A stretch of 64,000 bases of DNA. Source: Trogon surrucura. Its lineage: Eukaryota > Chordata > Aves > Trogoniformes > Trogonidae. The notes beneath the pieces are model-generated. The model had not been told where the DNA came from. It worked only from the letters and a program-made list of their open reading frames with translations, and made no database searches. The position numbers and the translations under genes were made by a program. Position 1 is the first letter of the stretch; each line of letters starts with the position of its first letter. The stretch spans positions 52,746,635-52,810,634 of the forward strand of contig CM036619.1 in the NCBI GenBank assembly GCA_020746105.1, written 5' to 3'. This document shows positions 25,195 to 37,000 of this stretch, piece after piece.

Positions 25195-28100
25195 CCCCCT
25201 TCCACCTTACTGGCCATGGCAATTAAAAGGGTCACTCCAAATGAAATTTCTCAGCCTAAAATGAACAGCCACACAGGCACCGTCATTCAGTGGGGATTTA
25301 ATTACCCCAGGACACACGCAGGCAAAATCCTCATCTGATAAATGCAGCCAGACCAGTGAACTGGAAGCAACTTGCCTGACTTTCCTTTGGCTTTGTGAGT
25401 GTTGGTGACCCCATGACTTTTTATTAAGCCATATGATTACACACTGCAGGCACGTATATGAAAGAATGCTCAAGGGAGGGCTGTGGTTTCTGGCACCTGA
25501 AATCCCTCACTGGTCATTTACAGACCATAAAGAAAACTTGACAGATTCCTAAAGCTTAGAATTATTTTTTTTTGTTAGGGGATTAATGTTTGTGTGGATA
25601 TAGCACACCACCAGACTGATGCCAGACCTTTTTTTGTGCATGTTATTATGGATGTGAACAATGGTCTGGATTTATCCAGTGATAAGGACTAAAATTATTC
25701 TGTCTGTGCAATGTTAATGAATAAATGCTATTCCTGAACTATCACAAAATTCCAAGCCATGCATTTTGCTTACTATGATCATATTTGAACCGTTATTTAT
25801 AGGCAGAGAAAAAAAGTATTTTTTGACCCCTTTCCTTAAAAAGTTTTCTATCTCAAAGTCTTCATTTTTTGCTGTAAACCATTCATAAAACTTTTATCAA
25901 TTGTTATACTCCTAAAGCTCCTCAGTTTTATCCCATCAAAGGCTGAGAAACATATAGCTTCTCACTGTATAAAATACTATAAACAACATATAGTGAGAAA
26001 ATAGTTATTAAATGAATCAAGCTGAGCTGCTCCCAAGCCACACTCATCAGGGAAAAAAAAATGTATTTTCCAAATATGTTTTTAAACCAGCATTTTTTCC
26101 CCATCTGCTCTTTTTAGTATAGCAGATTGTATTACCATGTTGCAGGATGATCCATCCATTTCTGCTCCAGAAATTCCTAGATTTAATTCTTACACCTGGA
26201 ATGATGCTGCAGAGCTAGATTGTCCTAACTGCACAGAAGAGACATCCTGGCCTAGTCATCTCTCGCATACTCTATGGAAGACACCTAAAAAAGGGCCTAT
26301 CCTACTTGAGGGGGGCCCCAAGTAATTTTCATCCCTCCCTTCCCTCCAAGCTGTTGACCTACAGGGTGTGGGGAGGACCAGAGGACCTGTGCCTTGGTGT
26401 GCACTGGAGATGCCCGGGGGATGAGGCACTGTGACCTACCGATGGCTCAGCCCCGTGGCGGGTGAGGGGGAAGGTGAAAAGTGGGGAGGATCCTGACTCA
26501 TGATCTAGAGCATGGAGGTGACCAAGATGGGTCATACTAGGAAGGACAGACTTGAAGCCTCCAATTCTGGCTGTGTTTGCCAAGGGCAAGGGGTAATTAT
26601 CTTACACAAGCTGTTTAGTCTTCCACTTATCTAGAGAGTACTGGCCCTATCTTTGGATTCCTTGGGAGGTTTCTCTTCATCAGCAGGTCTTTGAGCTCAT
26701 TTCTTCAAATGCTTTCTGAAACATTACAAATGTGCTTTGCAACAGTCCAAAGACCATTCTCTTTGCTTTCAGCTGCTCCATACTGTCTTGTAGCTTCAAA
26801 CCATGCAATGAACAACTTCACATTGAAATTTCTACATCAAATACTCAGCAAAGTGCAGGTTTAAAGTTCTAAGACATTAACATAAAGAAACAGAATTCAC
26901 AATGATTTCTATACCTATCACCTGGGAATGCCACAAGCTAAGAAGATCATATCTGCCTCCTTGGAGTCCATTAATTCCCTTCAATTCCCTTGCCTGTGGC
27001 TGGGTCCCAGTCTTAGAGGGGAGTCAAAACCCTGCCATAAAGAGATCTCATCTTGCTATCTACCATCTAGAAACTAGTCTGAGCCCTCAAGACCGAGATT
27101 TAGCACCCAAAAGTGTGTAATATTGAAAAGCAAGTTTTGCTCTTTCCTCATTCATTCTTTCCCAAAGTGGAGCGTGTAGGGGGTAGTGCAAAACAATTAC
27201 GCGGATGAAAGAGTTAACATTGGTGGCAATCTGGTAGAGGAAAACTAGTGGAGAGGCATAGCTTCTTATCTGGAGCAGATAACTTCAAAGCAGCCTGAGC
27301 AGTGACTGATGATGAAGTAATGTTGATAAGAAACAAACTTCCTCACGTGCTTTCTCACTGCAGCAACCTGGAGGCATTGCAGCTGAGCACTGCACTTCTG
27401 GCAGCGTCCCTGCACATCTGTAGCATCCATTGAGAAGAAGTAAACAGTATCAGTCAGCTGGAAAGAGCACTTTCTTCAGTTCTCTGACCCCCTGCAGCAA
27501 ATTTGTCCCAAGCTCAAACGAGAAAAAATGCTAGTGTGTATTTTCCTAGCATCTTGGAGTTTTCTGCATCTGTATCCATTGTTATTTAATATGTTAGTGT
27601 GTTATGCTTAGTATGTTTGGCTTTATACGACTGGTTAATGTTCTGCTGACTAAAAAAAAGAGTAGCACGATAGACTCTCTGAAATTAGCTTATCTGAGGA
27701 GGAGGGTCAGAAGGATTCAGAAAAAGAGGAAGCAGTGCAGGACAGCATGTTTCAATCCTCTTTTCAAAAGCTTCTTCCCCAAAATGAAAATTGTTGGAGA
27801 ATGCCTCTCTCCTTCCCTCCCTCTACAGATCTCTTCCTTCCTTGAACCAAACTACAGGCTCCAGCAACAAGGCAGCTAATAATAAACTCTTCAGCTGAAC
27901 TCTAGGAAAGCAGTTCGGTCGAAGTTTTGCCTGCCAAGTGCTGACCAACACACGTTCTCAGCTGCCAGCAGTGACTCACTGCAAGCCATGTTTTTCACAG
28001 TCATGTTTCAGCTATCTTCTCCTTGGAGCACGTTTTGCTCCAAACAAGGCCTCATACTTCCAAACGATGGAGTTAAAGGCATCTGAGTCGTGTCTTCCTA

Positions 28101-30416
28101 CCATGTCTCACGTTAACAGGGCATACAAGGACTACTCTGGTCATAATATATTAATACAACACCGTGGCTCCTGAAACGACAAAACACTGCTGCTTTTGTT
28201 ACCACCTACTCCAGCAGACTGTACACAAACAGTGCTGGGATTTCTACAGCACCAGCCAGCAGATAGGACAGGACATCTTTCAAAATGGCCTTTTATCAAA
28301 GTTTTATATAGCAAAACTTGGTTCTTGCCTTGGGCTTCCCCCATAACGCTTTCTCTGACCACCGAGGACACAGAGCCAAGAGGAAACACCAGCTGGGACA
28401 GCTGGCATAACATTTCCTACTCGTCAGGCAGGAGCTTGAACTAGGCTGCGTTTCAGCCCCAAGACAAATCTCTGGTGCTTCACTGGAAATGCCGCCCCAG
28501 CTGGCCAGAGAATTTTGAGATTTTAAAAGACATGCATGTCACCTTCCTGAACAGAGGAGCCTGGTGCCAGGTGAAGCAGCCAGCACAGCTTAAGGCACGT
28601 GGCTCCCTCTCCCTCCAGAAGTTGCTCAGAGGCTGCCTGGAAATGCAGCAGGGACTGTAGAAACAGGACTGCAATGAATCGCATTTTCTAGGGGAGGAGA
28701 AATAACCCCTTCTGGGGCCATGAAAGCATGAGCACTTGCAGGCAAACAGAACACATGCTGGTGCAGGGAAGTATGAAAGCCAGGTCAGCCTAGCTCCTCC
28801 CTGTGCTGCCCCACAACGCTGGGAAAGATGAGGATGGGGGTATGGGAGGGAGTATGGGCTGAAAAATAATATGAACAAGAAGGCTTCTTGGATCAGGACA
28901 GACTGAATTACACAACTCTTACCGGTGCCAGTGCTATGGCTTCATGATCCTATTACTCCTTTACTCAAGGTTCTTCTTCTGTACTGCAGGGTGTCCCCTG
29001 GTCAGGGACACCTGTCTAACCACAGTGACATTGTTTCCTTGAAGGAGAAGGGGGTTATGGTTGTTCCCTAAGGGTGGAACTACACTGTCTCCTTCTTTTG
29101 TGGTGAAATCTCCTCCTCCTGCTACTGCCAGGCTGCTGGCCCTCTTCTCCCTCCCTGCAACTCTACCAAGGGCAACAGCACAAGCATTTCTGGAAATGTT
29201 CACATAAACCTTGCATTTCTAACAGAAGACATAATTCACATCGGTAGCACCACATTACTCGGGAGAAAGAGAGAAAAATAGAAACGAAAGCAAGTTAACA
29301 TGCAAAAATCCCATAATGTCACAACACCACACTTACTATTGGGATAGTAAGGATAGTGGGATACCCACTCCTTGCTAAAACGTTTGCAGCAAGAGCATGC
29401 TGACCAGGGATAGCTAGGTAGTGAGCAACATAGAGAGAAGCTATTTTTATAGGTGTTAATGAATCCTAATATTTTTTACTCAGCTGGAGGTGACAGAAAT
29501 GAACAGTTAACATTTCTTCCCATTTCTCAAGCTTTTTTTTTTTTTTTTTGCTGTTCCAGGGCCTAATCCAGAAAAAAAAAGAAAAAAAAAAGAAAAAAAT
29601 GAGAGTAGGAAAAAACCCTGTGTGCAGCATTATGGCAGGACTTTCCAAGCCACAAATGCTGGCTCTGTGGTTGGCTGACCTATCCAAAATAAAGCTCAAC
29701 AGCAGGGAGCGGTGGAGTAGTTCAGGGGGTAGAAGAGGTCACGCAAAAGTGATCCCCACCTCCCAAATGCCACATCTCCTTACGCTACCTCCTCCTGCTC
29801 CTTTTGGGATAGAGGGAATTGTTGACTTATTTTTTATTTTCAGCCTGCCTTTCCTATTCATTTGCCAAGTGGGGTTGTTGAAAGTGACTCTTGTTGCAGC
29901 CACTTGCCCAGGAAAATAAAAAGGAGGACTTTTATTCTGAGGGTTTACCATTGAGAAGGCAGCTAGCAGGTTGCATGATGAGCCTCTTTGGCTTTTCCAA
30001 GACAGAGTTGGTGCTGTGGAAGCTCAGAGGCCACCACATCACCTCCTTGTGGCCTCAGGGACAGGAGTCACCCTGCCCTGGGTGAAGATATCAGCTGTAA
30101 AGTCTTGAAATGTTTCCCCGAGGGAAAGATAGCTTAAGACCCTTGAAAAGAGGAGCCTCAAAGGCTGCTGACCCCTGAGCAGAGATGTGTGGCCTTGCCT
30201 TCTTCACACAAGAAAACCATTTTCAGTGAACAAACATCAAAAAAGAAAAGAAAGTGGAAAAAGGAAAGAAAGTGACTGACCTAATTTTAATAATTTTTGA
30301 CACCAGAATGCATTCCTACCACACACTTAGTAAAAGCAAGGGAGGTTTTCATGGCAAGTGTTTGACTTACCCTAATCATTACACAATAGTGAGCTGAAAG
30401 ACCTGCTGTCACTTAC
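25195..30416. other. COLEC12 intron 2 start (gene orientation), no other gene seen
   Basis: The intron begins with GTAAGT at 30416. It contains a poly-T/poly-A inverted pair near 29533-29599. No exon 3-like sequence (TQCTKC, NNWALKF) was found on the minus strand. Confidence 0.6.
29533..29599. repeat. Poly-T and poly-A tracts facing each other
   Basis: T17 (29533-29549) is followed after 22 bp by an A-rich tract with two G interruptions (29572-29599). The two could pair as a hairpin. No retroelement body was recognised beside either tract. Confidence 0.85.
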
Positions 30417-30467
30417 CAAACCTCTTGTAGCCGAAGGACTGCACCTCCTCCTCTTCTGCAAAATCGT
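30417..30467 (-). CDS. COLEC12: COLEC12 coding exon 2: acidic cytoplasmic tail with YKRF motif
   Basis: On the minus strand a pyrimidine-rich tract ending in CAG (AG at 30469-30468) precedes 51 nt encoding (G)AC GAT TTT GCA GAA and onward, giving DDFAEEEE then VQSFGYKRFG with the last Gly codon split. The donor is GTAAGT (GT at 30416-30415). The exon is phase 1 at both ends. It supplies residues 3-19 and the first base of codon 20 of the cytoplasmic tail, including a run of four Glu and YKRF, which fits the YXXPhi pattern used for clathrin-mediated uptake. The protein match to human COLEC12 is complete over these residues as I recall them. The tail should be followed by IQEGTQCTKC and the membrane span in exon 3, which is not in this window. 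Confidence 0.97.
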
Positions 30468-30944
30468 CTGGATAGAGAAAGAAAGCCACAAGGGCAGATT
30501 ATTATTACTACCACTGGAAAAAGATGGCAAGAAGTTTTTACACGTGCATGTTCATAAATTAATGTGCTTGAAAGTTTAATCAATTTGTAAGGCATGTTAC
30601 AGATCTTCTCCTCCATTGCTCATATCCCACCTCTGTCCTCAGGTGGAAAAGCCTACCCCTGAAGAAAGTTCAGAGTCTTTCCCCCAACAAGTATACCCGG
30701 CAGAAACCCAGATCACAAATGGTTTATTACCTGGCAGCTATTTGGCCAACTAAGTATAGACCAGGGCAGACATGTCCCTCATCATGGAGACAGCTACAAT
30801 TGTCACCAGCTGCTTGGACAGGCTCGCCCAGCCCACGGCACTTGCTCCAGCCCACTGGCTGCACCATCATTCTCAGCTGGGCTGTTTGCACAAAGTGCTG
30901 CGTGTAGCTATGCCAAGTAACGAGAGAGGAGTCCAAGCGGATGG

Positions 30945-31020
30945 CCATCCATCCATCCATCCATCCATCCATCCATCCATCCCTCCATCCATCCATCCAT
31001 CCATCCCTCCATCCATCCAT
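30945..31020. repeat. (ATCC)n microsatellite upstream of COLEC12 exon 2
   Basis: About 19 tetranucleotide units of ATCC are interrupted twice by a CCCTCC variant near 30981 and 31005. On the COLEC12 strand the unit is GGAT. The array ends about 480 bp before the exon 2 acceptor. Open frames across it that read Trp-Met-Asp-Gly repeats are artefacts of the repeat. Confidence 0.97.
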
Positions 31021-34000
31021 GCCCTCCCATGGGCACTAGCTTGGCTTGAGGAGGCCAAGAGCTGAAAAAAATTTGGGAACAACTGACAAACTCAAACAGA
31101 TGAAAAAAAAAGAAACCATTTAAGCCCATTTGTTCTCGTCTTCACCAGCCAGCATGCAGTAAAACGCTAATAAACACAGTTTTATTTTGTCAGAAGATTA
31201 ATTTCTCTCCACTTCCTTCCAGCAGCAAAGCAAAAGGCTGGCATCAGCACATCAGCAGAAGAAATACACCCAGAACTTCTTTTTTTTTTTAAAAAAAGCA
31301 CATATGTTTGTGTTTTGATGTACAGCCTCCTTCTGCCAACGCAAGCCCTCTTTCTGCTGGGTCAGGGAAGGCGGGAGCCCTGCCTTATCACCAGCACCAG
31401 CCTTTGCACCAAGTGACCGACTGCCAGGGTGGGCAGCACAGCCCAGGCTGCTCATCTCCGGCTGCCCTATTTCCCAGGGGGATCAGAGGACACCCATTCC
31501 CCTTCTTGCAAGCACCATTTCACATGGGGGAAGCCTCTACAGGGCTCTCTTTCAAGAGAGGACCTAGGGACAGAGCTTCCCAAGTGGCGGCCAGTGGTTC
31601 ACAGTTTGGGAACCACGATGCCTTTGCCGCGTTTCTGAGCAGAAGTGCGCAGGCAAGCCTGCCTCTGCGCTCCAAAAAACGCTGCTGGGGATTGACAGCA
31701 ATTCCCCCTCTCTGAAACCTGGGTACTCCTGGGCTTTCATTTATATCACAGCAGCAGGGACACAGACTCGGCACCCTGGAGAGCTTCAGTGGCTGCTTGT
31801 CACTTTGTGCCACTCCTCCAGCTTGGGATGCTGAGGAAGCCCATTCACTTGCAATCTCTCCATCCAGAACTTTCCCTGCCATCAGGGGAGAAGGAAACAG
31901 AAGCTCAAAGGTCAGTCAAGGGATCGACCAGAGGGGAACACTTAATGAGAGGTGGTGGAAAAGCAGGCTCAAAGTCAATAAGGGGATGTGATGGAGTGCA
32001 AGGCTGTGCTCAGTTAGATCTTTGTTGTCCACAGACTTACTGCATGTGACCAAGCTGTTCTGCACCGTGAGACTGGGCTAACTGGTGCCACACCTAACTC
32101 AAGCCACACCAGAACCTTGGGAGGCTGAATTCAAAGGTGAAGCAAAGATATAGTCCTCATCCAAGCTCAGCAAAGTATAAATCATTTGAGTGTCTGTCCA
32201 GCAACAAATCTGACCTGCACGTCCTTCTGACCTGCAAAGTGCCCTGCACCAAAGTCTGGGGGTGACGTTGCCTGAAGCAGCAGAGTCCACAAAATGCATC
32301 ATTCTGCAGAACTTTACCCTTTACTCAGACAGCTGTTTTGCTAAAAAGGCTCAAAAGTCATATTCTTCACCAGATAAGACAAATTTTGCTCACTGCCAGA
32401 GACGCTTCTGCCTGTGTCTTAAGCTAGATCCCCCAGTTCAAAGGGGCATTTAAGAAATGGAAGAACCAGTAGATACTCCTTAGGCAAAACAAACACAACC
32501 TGCTTTCGAAGGCAGAAAGAATCCTTTAAAAAAACACAGCCAACAAACCCTCACAATTGTACCAAATGTTATCTGAAGACAAGGTCACCCAACAAAACAT
32601 GACAAATAGTAATAAACCGTAAAGAGTCAACAACCAAACTTTTCATCCCAGCAGTGAGCCACTCAGGATAAATCTTCCCCTCTTGCCTAAAAGATAAAAC
32701 ACTGCACAAAAAGAGATATCAGCTCCAGAGCCCTCAGCTTCCTGCCCGCTCCTGCTATCGGGACCGTAACACAATCATCACCTTTGTTTCTCAGAAGCGC
32801 AACCTGGCTTATCTGATCTGTATCTGACACGTGCAGCCAGGACGGTTTAAATCCTGCAGCTTCATTCTACACACATCTCCAAGACCTTCCTCCCAGGCTG
32901 CTAGCCTCTTCCCTAGTCTTTTGACTTTTCACTTAGCCCAACAGCATTGCCCTCTGGCAATACATTTATAATCACGTTTTGGTTTCTTTGGACTTTTCTA
33001 TATTTGCAATGTATATTTATTTATATACATACTTAAATATTTAAAAATATATATATATACTTTTACATATTTGCCACATTGCATGTTGTGCTTGCTAGGG
33101 ATAATTTTTAAAGCTCTGAATACTTTACAATTATTCATTAATCTCCTAGTTTTTAAGAACATTTGTGACATTTGAAACAAAGAAGAGGAGATGGACCAGG
33201 ACAGCTTTGTCAACTGGTGACCTGGCTCCCAGATCACTAAAATCTTAAATATCGGATATTAATCCCCGTGAGCTGATCTAGCAACAGGCAACAATGTATT
33301 TTAAGGGAAGTCAAAATTACTTAACAGACTAAGCTCAGCAGTCTTTCAGACACAACTGCCAGGAGGCACTTTGCTCAAATCATGTGCAAATAGAGTATTT
33401 TACAATATTAACCGTAATGTAACAAGTTTAAGGAAAACAAAGATGGGAGGAAGAAATGAATAAAACAAGATTAGACTCAATGTTCAGAAATTAAAAGCAC
33501 CATGTCCTTTGGAAAAAGAGATTTGAATGGGTTGAGTCTTATTTCAAAAGAAATCTGTGCTTGAAATATTAAAAATGAAGTTAACAAATGAGCCTACAAA
33601 TCTGAGTCCTGAGGCAAAACCATGTGCCTCAGCTTGCTCCTCCCATGCCTTTTGGGCAGTATTGCCCCCACTGGAGGTGGCAGAAACTTGGCCCTCGGCT
33701 CCCTGTTTCAGTGCTGAAAATATTGAAGTTTTGTCACAATTTTTACAAAACTCTCAGAGCTTCATGGTATCTTTGAATCAGGAAACTACAAGAGAACCTA
33801 AGTTTTAACTGAAAAGGGAATGGCTTCTCTACAGAACACTATGAAAATGTGATCTGTGATGAATTACAGAGGTTAAGAAAATACACACCAAGTAGGAAAG
33901 CAAATAGTAAGAAAATCTCCAGCATGTTTTTATGCCTTATGCTTTTAAAGACAGTATCAGAAATCGAAGTGAAAGAAATTCATGAGTTTTGAGCACCGGT

Positions 34001-37000
34001 GGCTGACATTACAGGAGGAAATTTTGCACTTAGACATCAGTGGTGCTCATAGACATGAGTGAGGCTGCAACTAGTGTAAGAGAGTTTTGTCTGGCATTGT
34101 GAAAGACGTAAGTTAGATATATTTTTCTTTAGTTTAAATCCAACCCTGCTCAGTTACAAAAAGAACTGTAACAAACACAATATTTCCGTTACATACATAT
34201 ACATTTATATATAGGCAAGGCTTATTTTCCTGGGTGAAAAATATGAAGGGCAGACTCCTCCTACTGAAGGAGAAAATAAAACAGAATCCATTATGTCTCA
34301 GCCAGAAGAATTAACTCTTTAGTGCTGGAAAGATCAGCCATAATTTAGTTATAAACTGCTCTACTGAGCTGTCAGCTGTGAGACAAAAAACAGGGAATCC
34401 AGAATAAGACAGACAAAGAAATGTGAAAACCTGTTTAAAATGTGATTACTTATTCCACTGACTTCTACTGAGCTCTGGCAGAGGGAAGGCCCAAAAAAAA
34501 GGTGAACTTTAGGCAGAACGCAAACACATGTGAGCAACCAATTGTATTTAACTGTGTAGGGGAAGGACCTCTGGAGGTCTCCTGTTTCATCAAGTTTATA
34601 AGATTCTCCTTGGAGGCTACAATGGATTGTCATGCAGAGCTTCCAGCAAACCACTAAAAATGAGTAGCTCACTGTAGCTGAGCAGCAGTACATCGCATAT
34701 TTTACGGAGTCAGTACAAAGCAAGAGCTTTGGTCCAAAACAAGCTTTAAGATATTTTGGCAATATCCACACCCCACTGAGAACCAGTGCCAAATTCTGCT
34801 TGCCCTTCAGTTATAAATTATTACTGCAACACCTCTAATAAATACAGTTGTAGAGTTAAATAAGTTACAGCACAATGCTTGAAGGGAGTGGAAATTATAA
34901 AAAGGCAGTACAGCTGGGGATTAACACAGCGAACAGAGGGAATTCATTTAATCTAAAACAAATTAGACCCTCATTTGATTAATTTGCTAGAGGCAAAGCA
35001 AAAATCTGTGTAGTAGAACTGTGTAATTTGTAGTTCTTGTTCTTAAATCTTAAATAAATTAATCACGGACCACTTATGAGTCACTCTGAGGTCAAGTAAG
35101 AAAAAGCTGGCCTGGAGCCAAAAAGGATGCCAAACCTGCCCCAGGACTATATAGGGCTTATAACCACGGTATCACTTAGTCCCTTTGCTGGAACAACACC
35201 AGATCTGAGGAGCCTTTGATGCAAGGTGATTTTAGGGAAGTTGTTTCCATTTTATGCCCTTCCTTTTGCGGGTGTCACTGTTGGCATATGGAAGGTGCTG
35301 CTGAAAGCTGCTAATGTACATGTCCAGCTGTCACCTTTTAACAGCTCAGCCACTTAAACATAATTAACTAATGAGACAAACTAGACCTTAGAACCATTAA
35401 AGATGCTGGGACGTACGGTGGCTGCAGGCACATGGTGGTATCCAATCATTTCTAGAACTTTTGTGTGCAGTAAACATGGACTTGAAGTCTTAGTTTAAAG
35501 TCTTTCTGTGAAGCTTTGATTTAAGAAAAGATGCCAATATCCTATACTGCATTTCAAAATGTCGGGAAATTTATTTCAGGAGAGAGTGAGGTATCTGGGC
35601 TGAAAATTGTCACGCTAAGTTTCAACTCAGATTTTAGAAGTTCCTTTATAATCGCAATCTACAATACATCTTACCCCTAAGTACCACACTGGGAACTCAG
35701 TACTATAACATTAATTTGTAGTAACAATGACATCCAGTGTAAAAATTTCCTTCAAAATAAATCTTTCTCTCAAAGAGCTTTCATAGCTAGGGCTCTGCCT
35801 TTCCCACTGACTTAATGGAAATTATATTGTTATATCCCAGTGCAAGTCTGTAAAATTCATTTTAATATTATCAAGAACAGATTTATTTTTTTTTTACCAT
35901 TTGGAAAGCTGCTGTGCCCATTAGTTGAAAATTATGATATTGCTCTCTTTAACCTATAAAGCAGCATGGATGCGCAACTCTGCTCAGAACCGTGTAACAA
36001 GTGTACCCAGGATCCGGCTGGAGTGACCACCTGCAGTGCTGAAAAGCTCCTTCTGCCCACTCTCCCCATCTCAGCTCTCTCAGGGAAAGGCAAAACTTGT
36101 CCACTTACGAGGTTTCTGTAATACTAACAACTGTTCAGACAGATGAGAACAGTGAACACCAATATATTCCTCATATCACATTTCAAAAGCTTTTTGAGCA
36201 GCCACCAGATTTATATGCATTTCTGGTCACTATTAACTCGTTCTACATTCAAAGTGCTGACCTAGAGGTGAAACTGAACCAGCAGAAGCACAGCAAGCAG
36301 CTGTGGCCTTTAGATGTTGACGACTTCATCTGTCCAAATGGTTTTCACTGGTTTTCATAGCTTTTATTCTGGACAGCCTCCTGCTTGTGCTAACAGGCTG
36401 CTCATTCCCCTTTCTCTTCACTGGTCCTCTTCTGCCTTTCTCTGCTAGTTTCTCCTTATAGCCCCTTTTCATATTCAAGTCTTCCTCTCTTCACTTCTAT
36501 ATTGATAAGGCCTCCCTTACAAAAACCTACCCCACACTTAAAACCCTTCCCTGTTGACAAAGTCCCAAGCTGACACGTCATGCTCACGAAGTCACTGTTG
36601 TTGTCTTTGTGTGTATCATGCTCATCCTTTCCACCTGGTCCTTTGTCCAACTTGCCATGCAGTAAGCTCCTTCAGACAAAGACTACACCGATTCTGTGTT
36701 CTGGAGAGTACTTTAGGGGAGCCCTGGCAGAGGTTCAGCTGACGCAGTCCTGGAAGCAAGCCCATCTCCTTGCATCCCAAAGCATCTTTTTGGAGTGCTG
36801 TTTGAGCCTGGGTTCTGGCAATGAGACTGAGGCTTTTCCCCACCTCTGTCCTTCAGGCAGATCTGGGAATTTATGTGTTTTCAGTATCACAAGAAACCAA
36901 GAGGTAAGGACTCAGACCATAGATCCTCTCTCAAGACTCATAATCTAAGACTAAGACTGTGTCTCTCATCACCTAACACATACATAGAACAACAACAACA

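Noticed and set aside
30945-31020. Regular short repeats that might suggest a CRISPR-like array
   Set aside because: The unit is 4 bp with no spacers; this is a simple microsatellite in a vertebrate intron.
30727-31129. Minus-strand frames reading repeated Trp-Met-Asp-Gly and plus frames reading His-Pro-Ser-Ile
   Set aside because: They are translations of the ATCC microsatellite, not a repeat protein.
34555-34610. Phrase ggaaggacctctggaggtct like a CR1 3' tail on the minus strand
   Set aside because: Only about 30 bp resembles CR1 and the terminal 8-bp repeats are missing; too weak to call.
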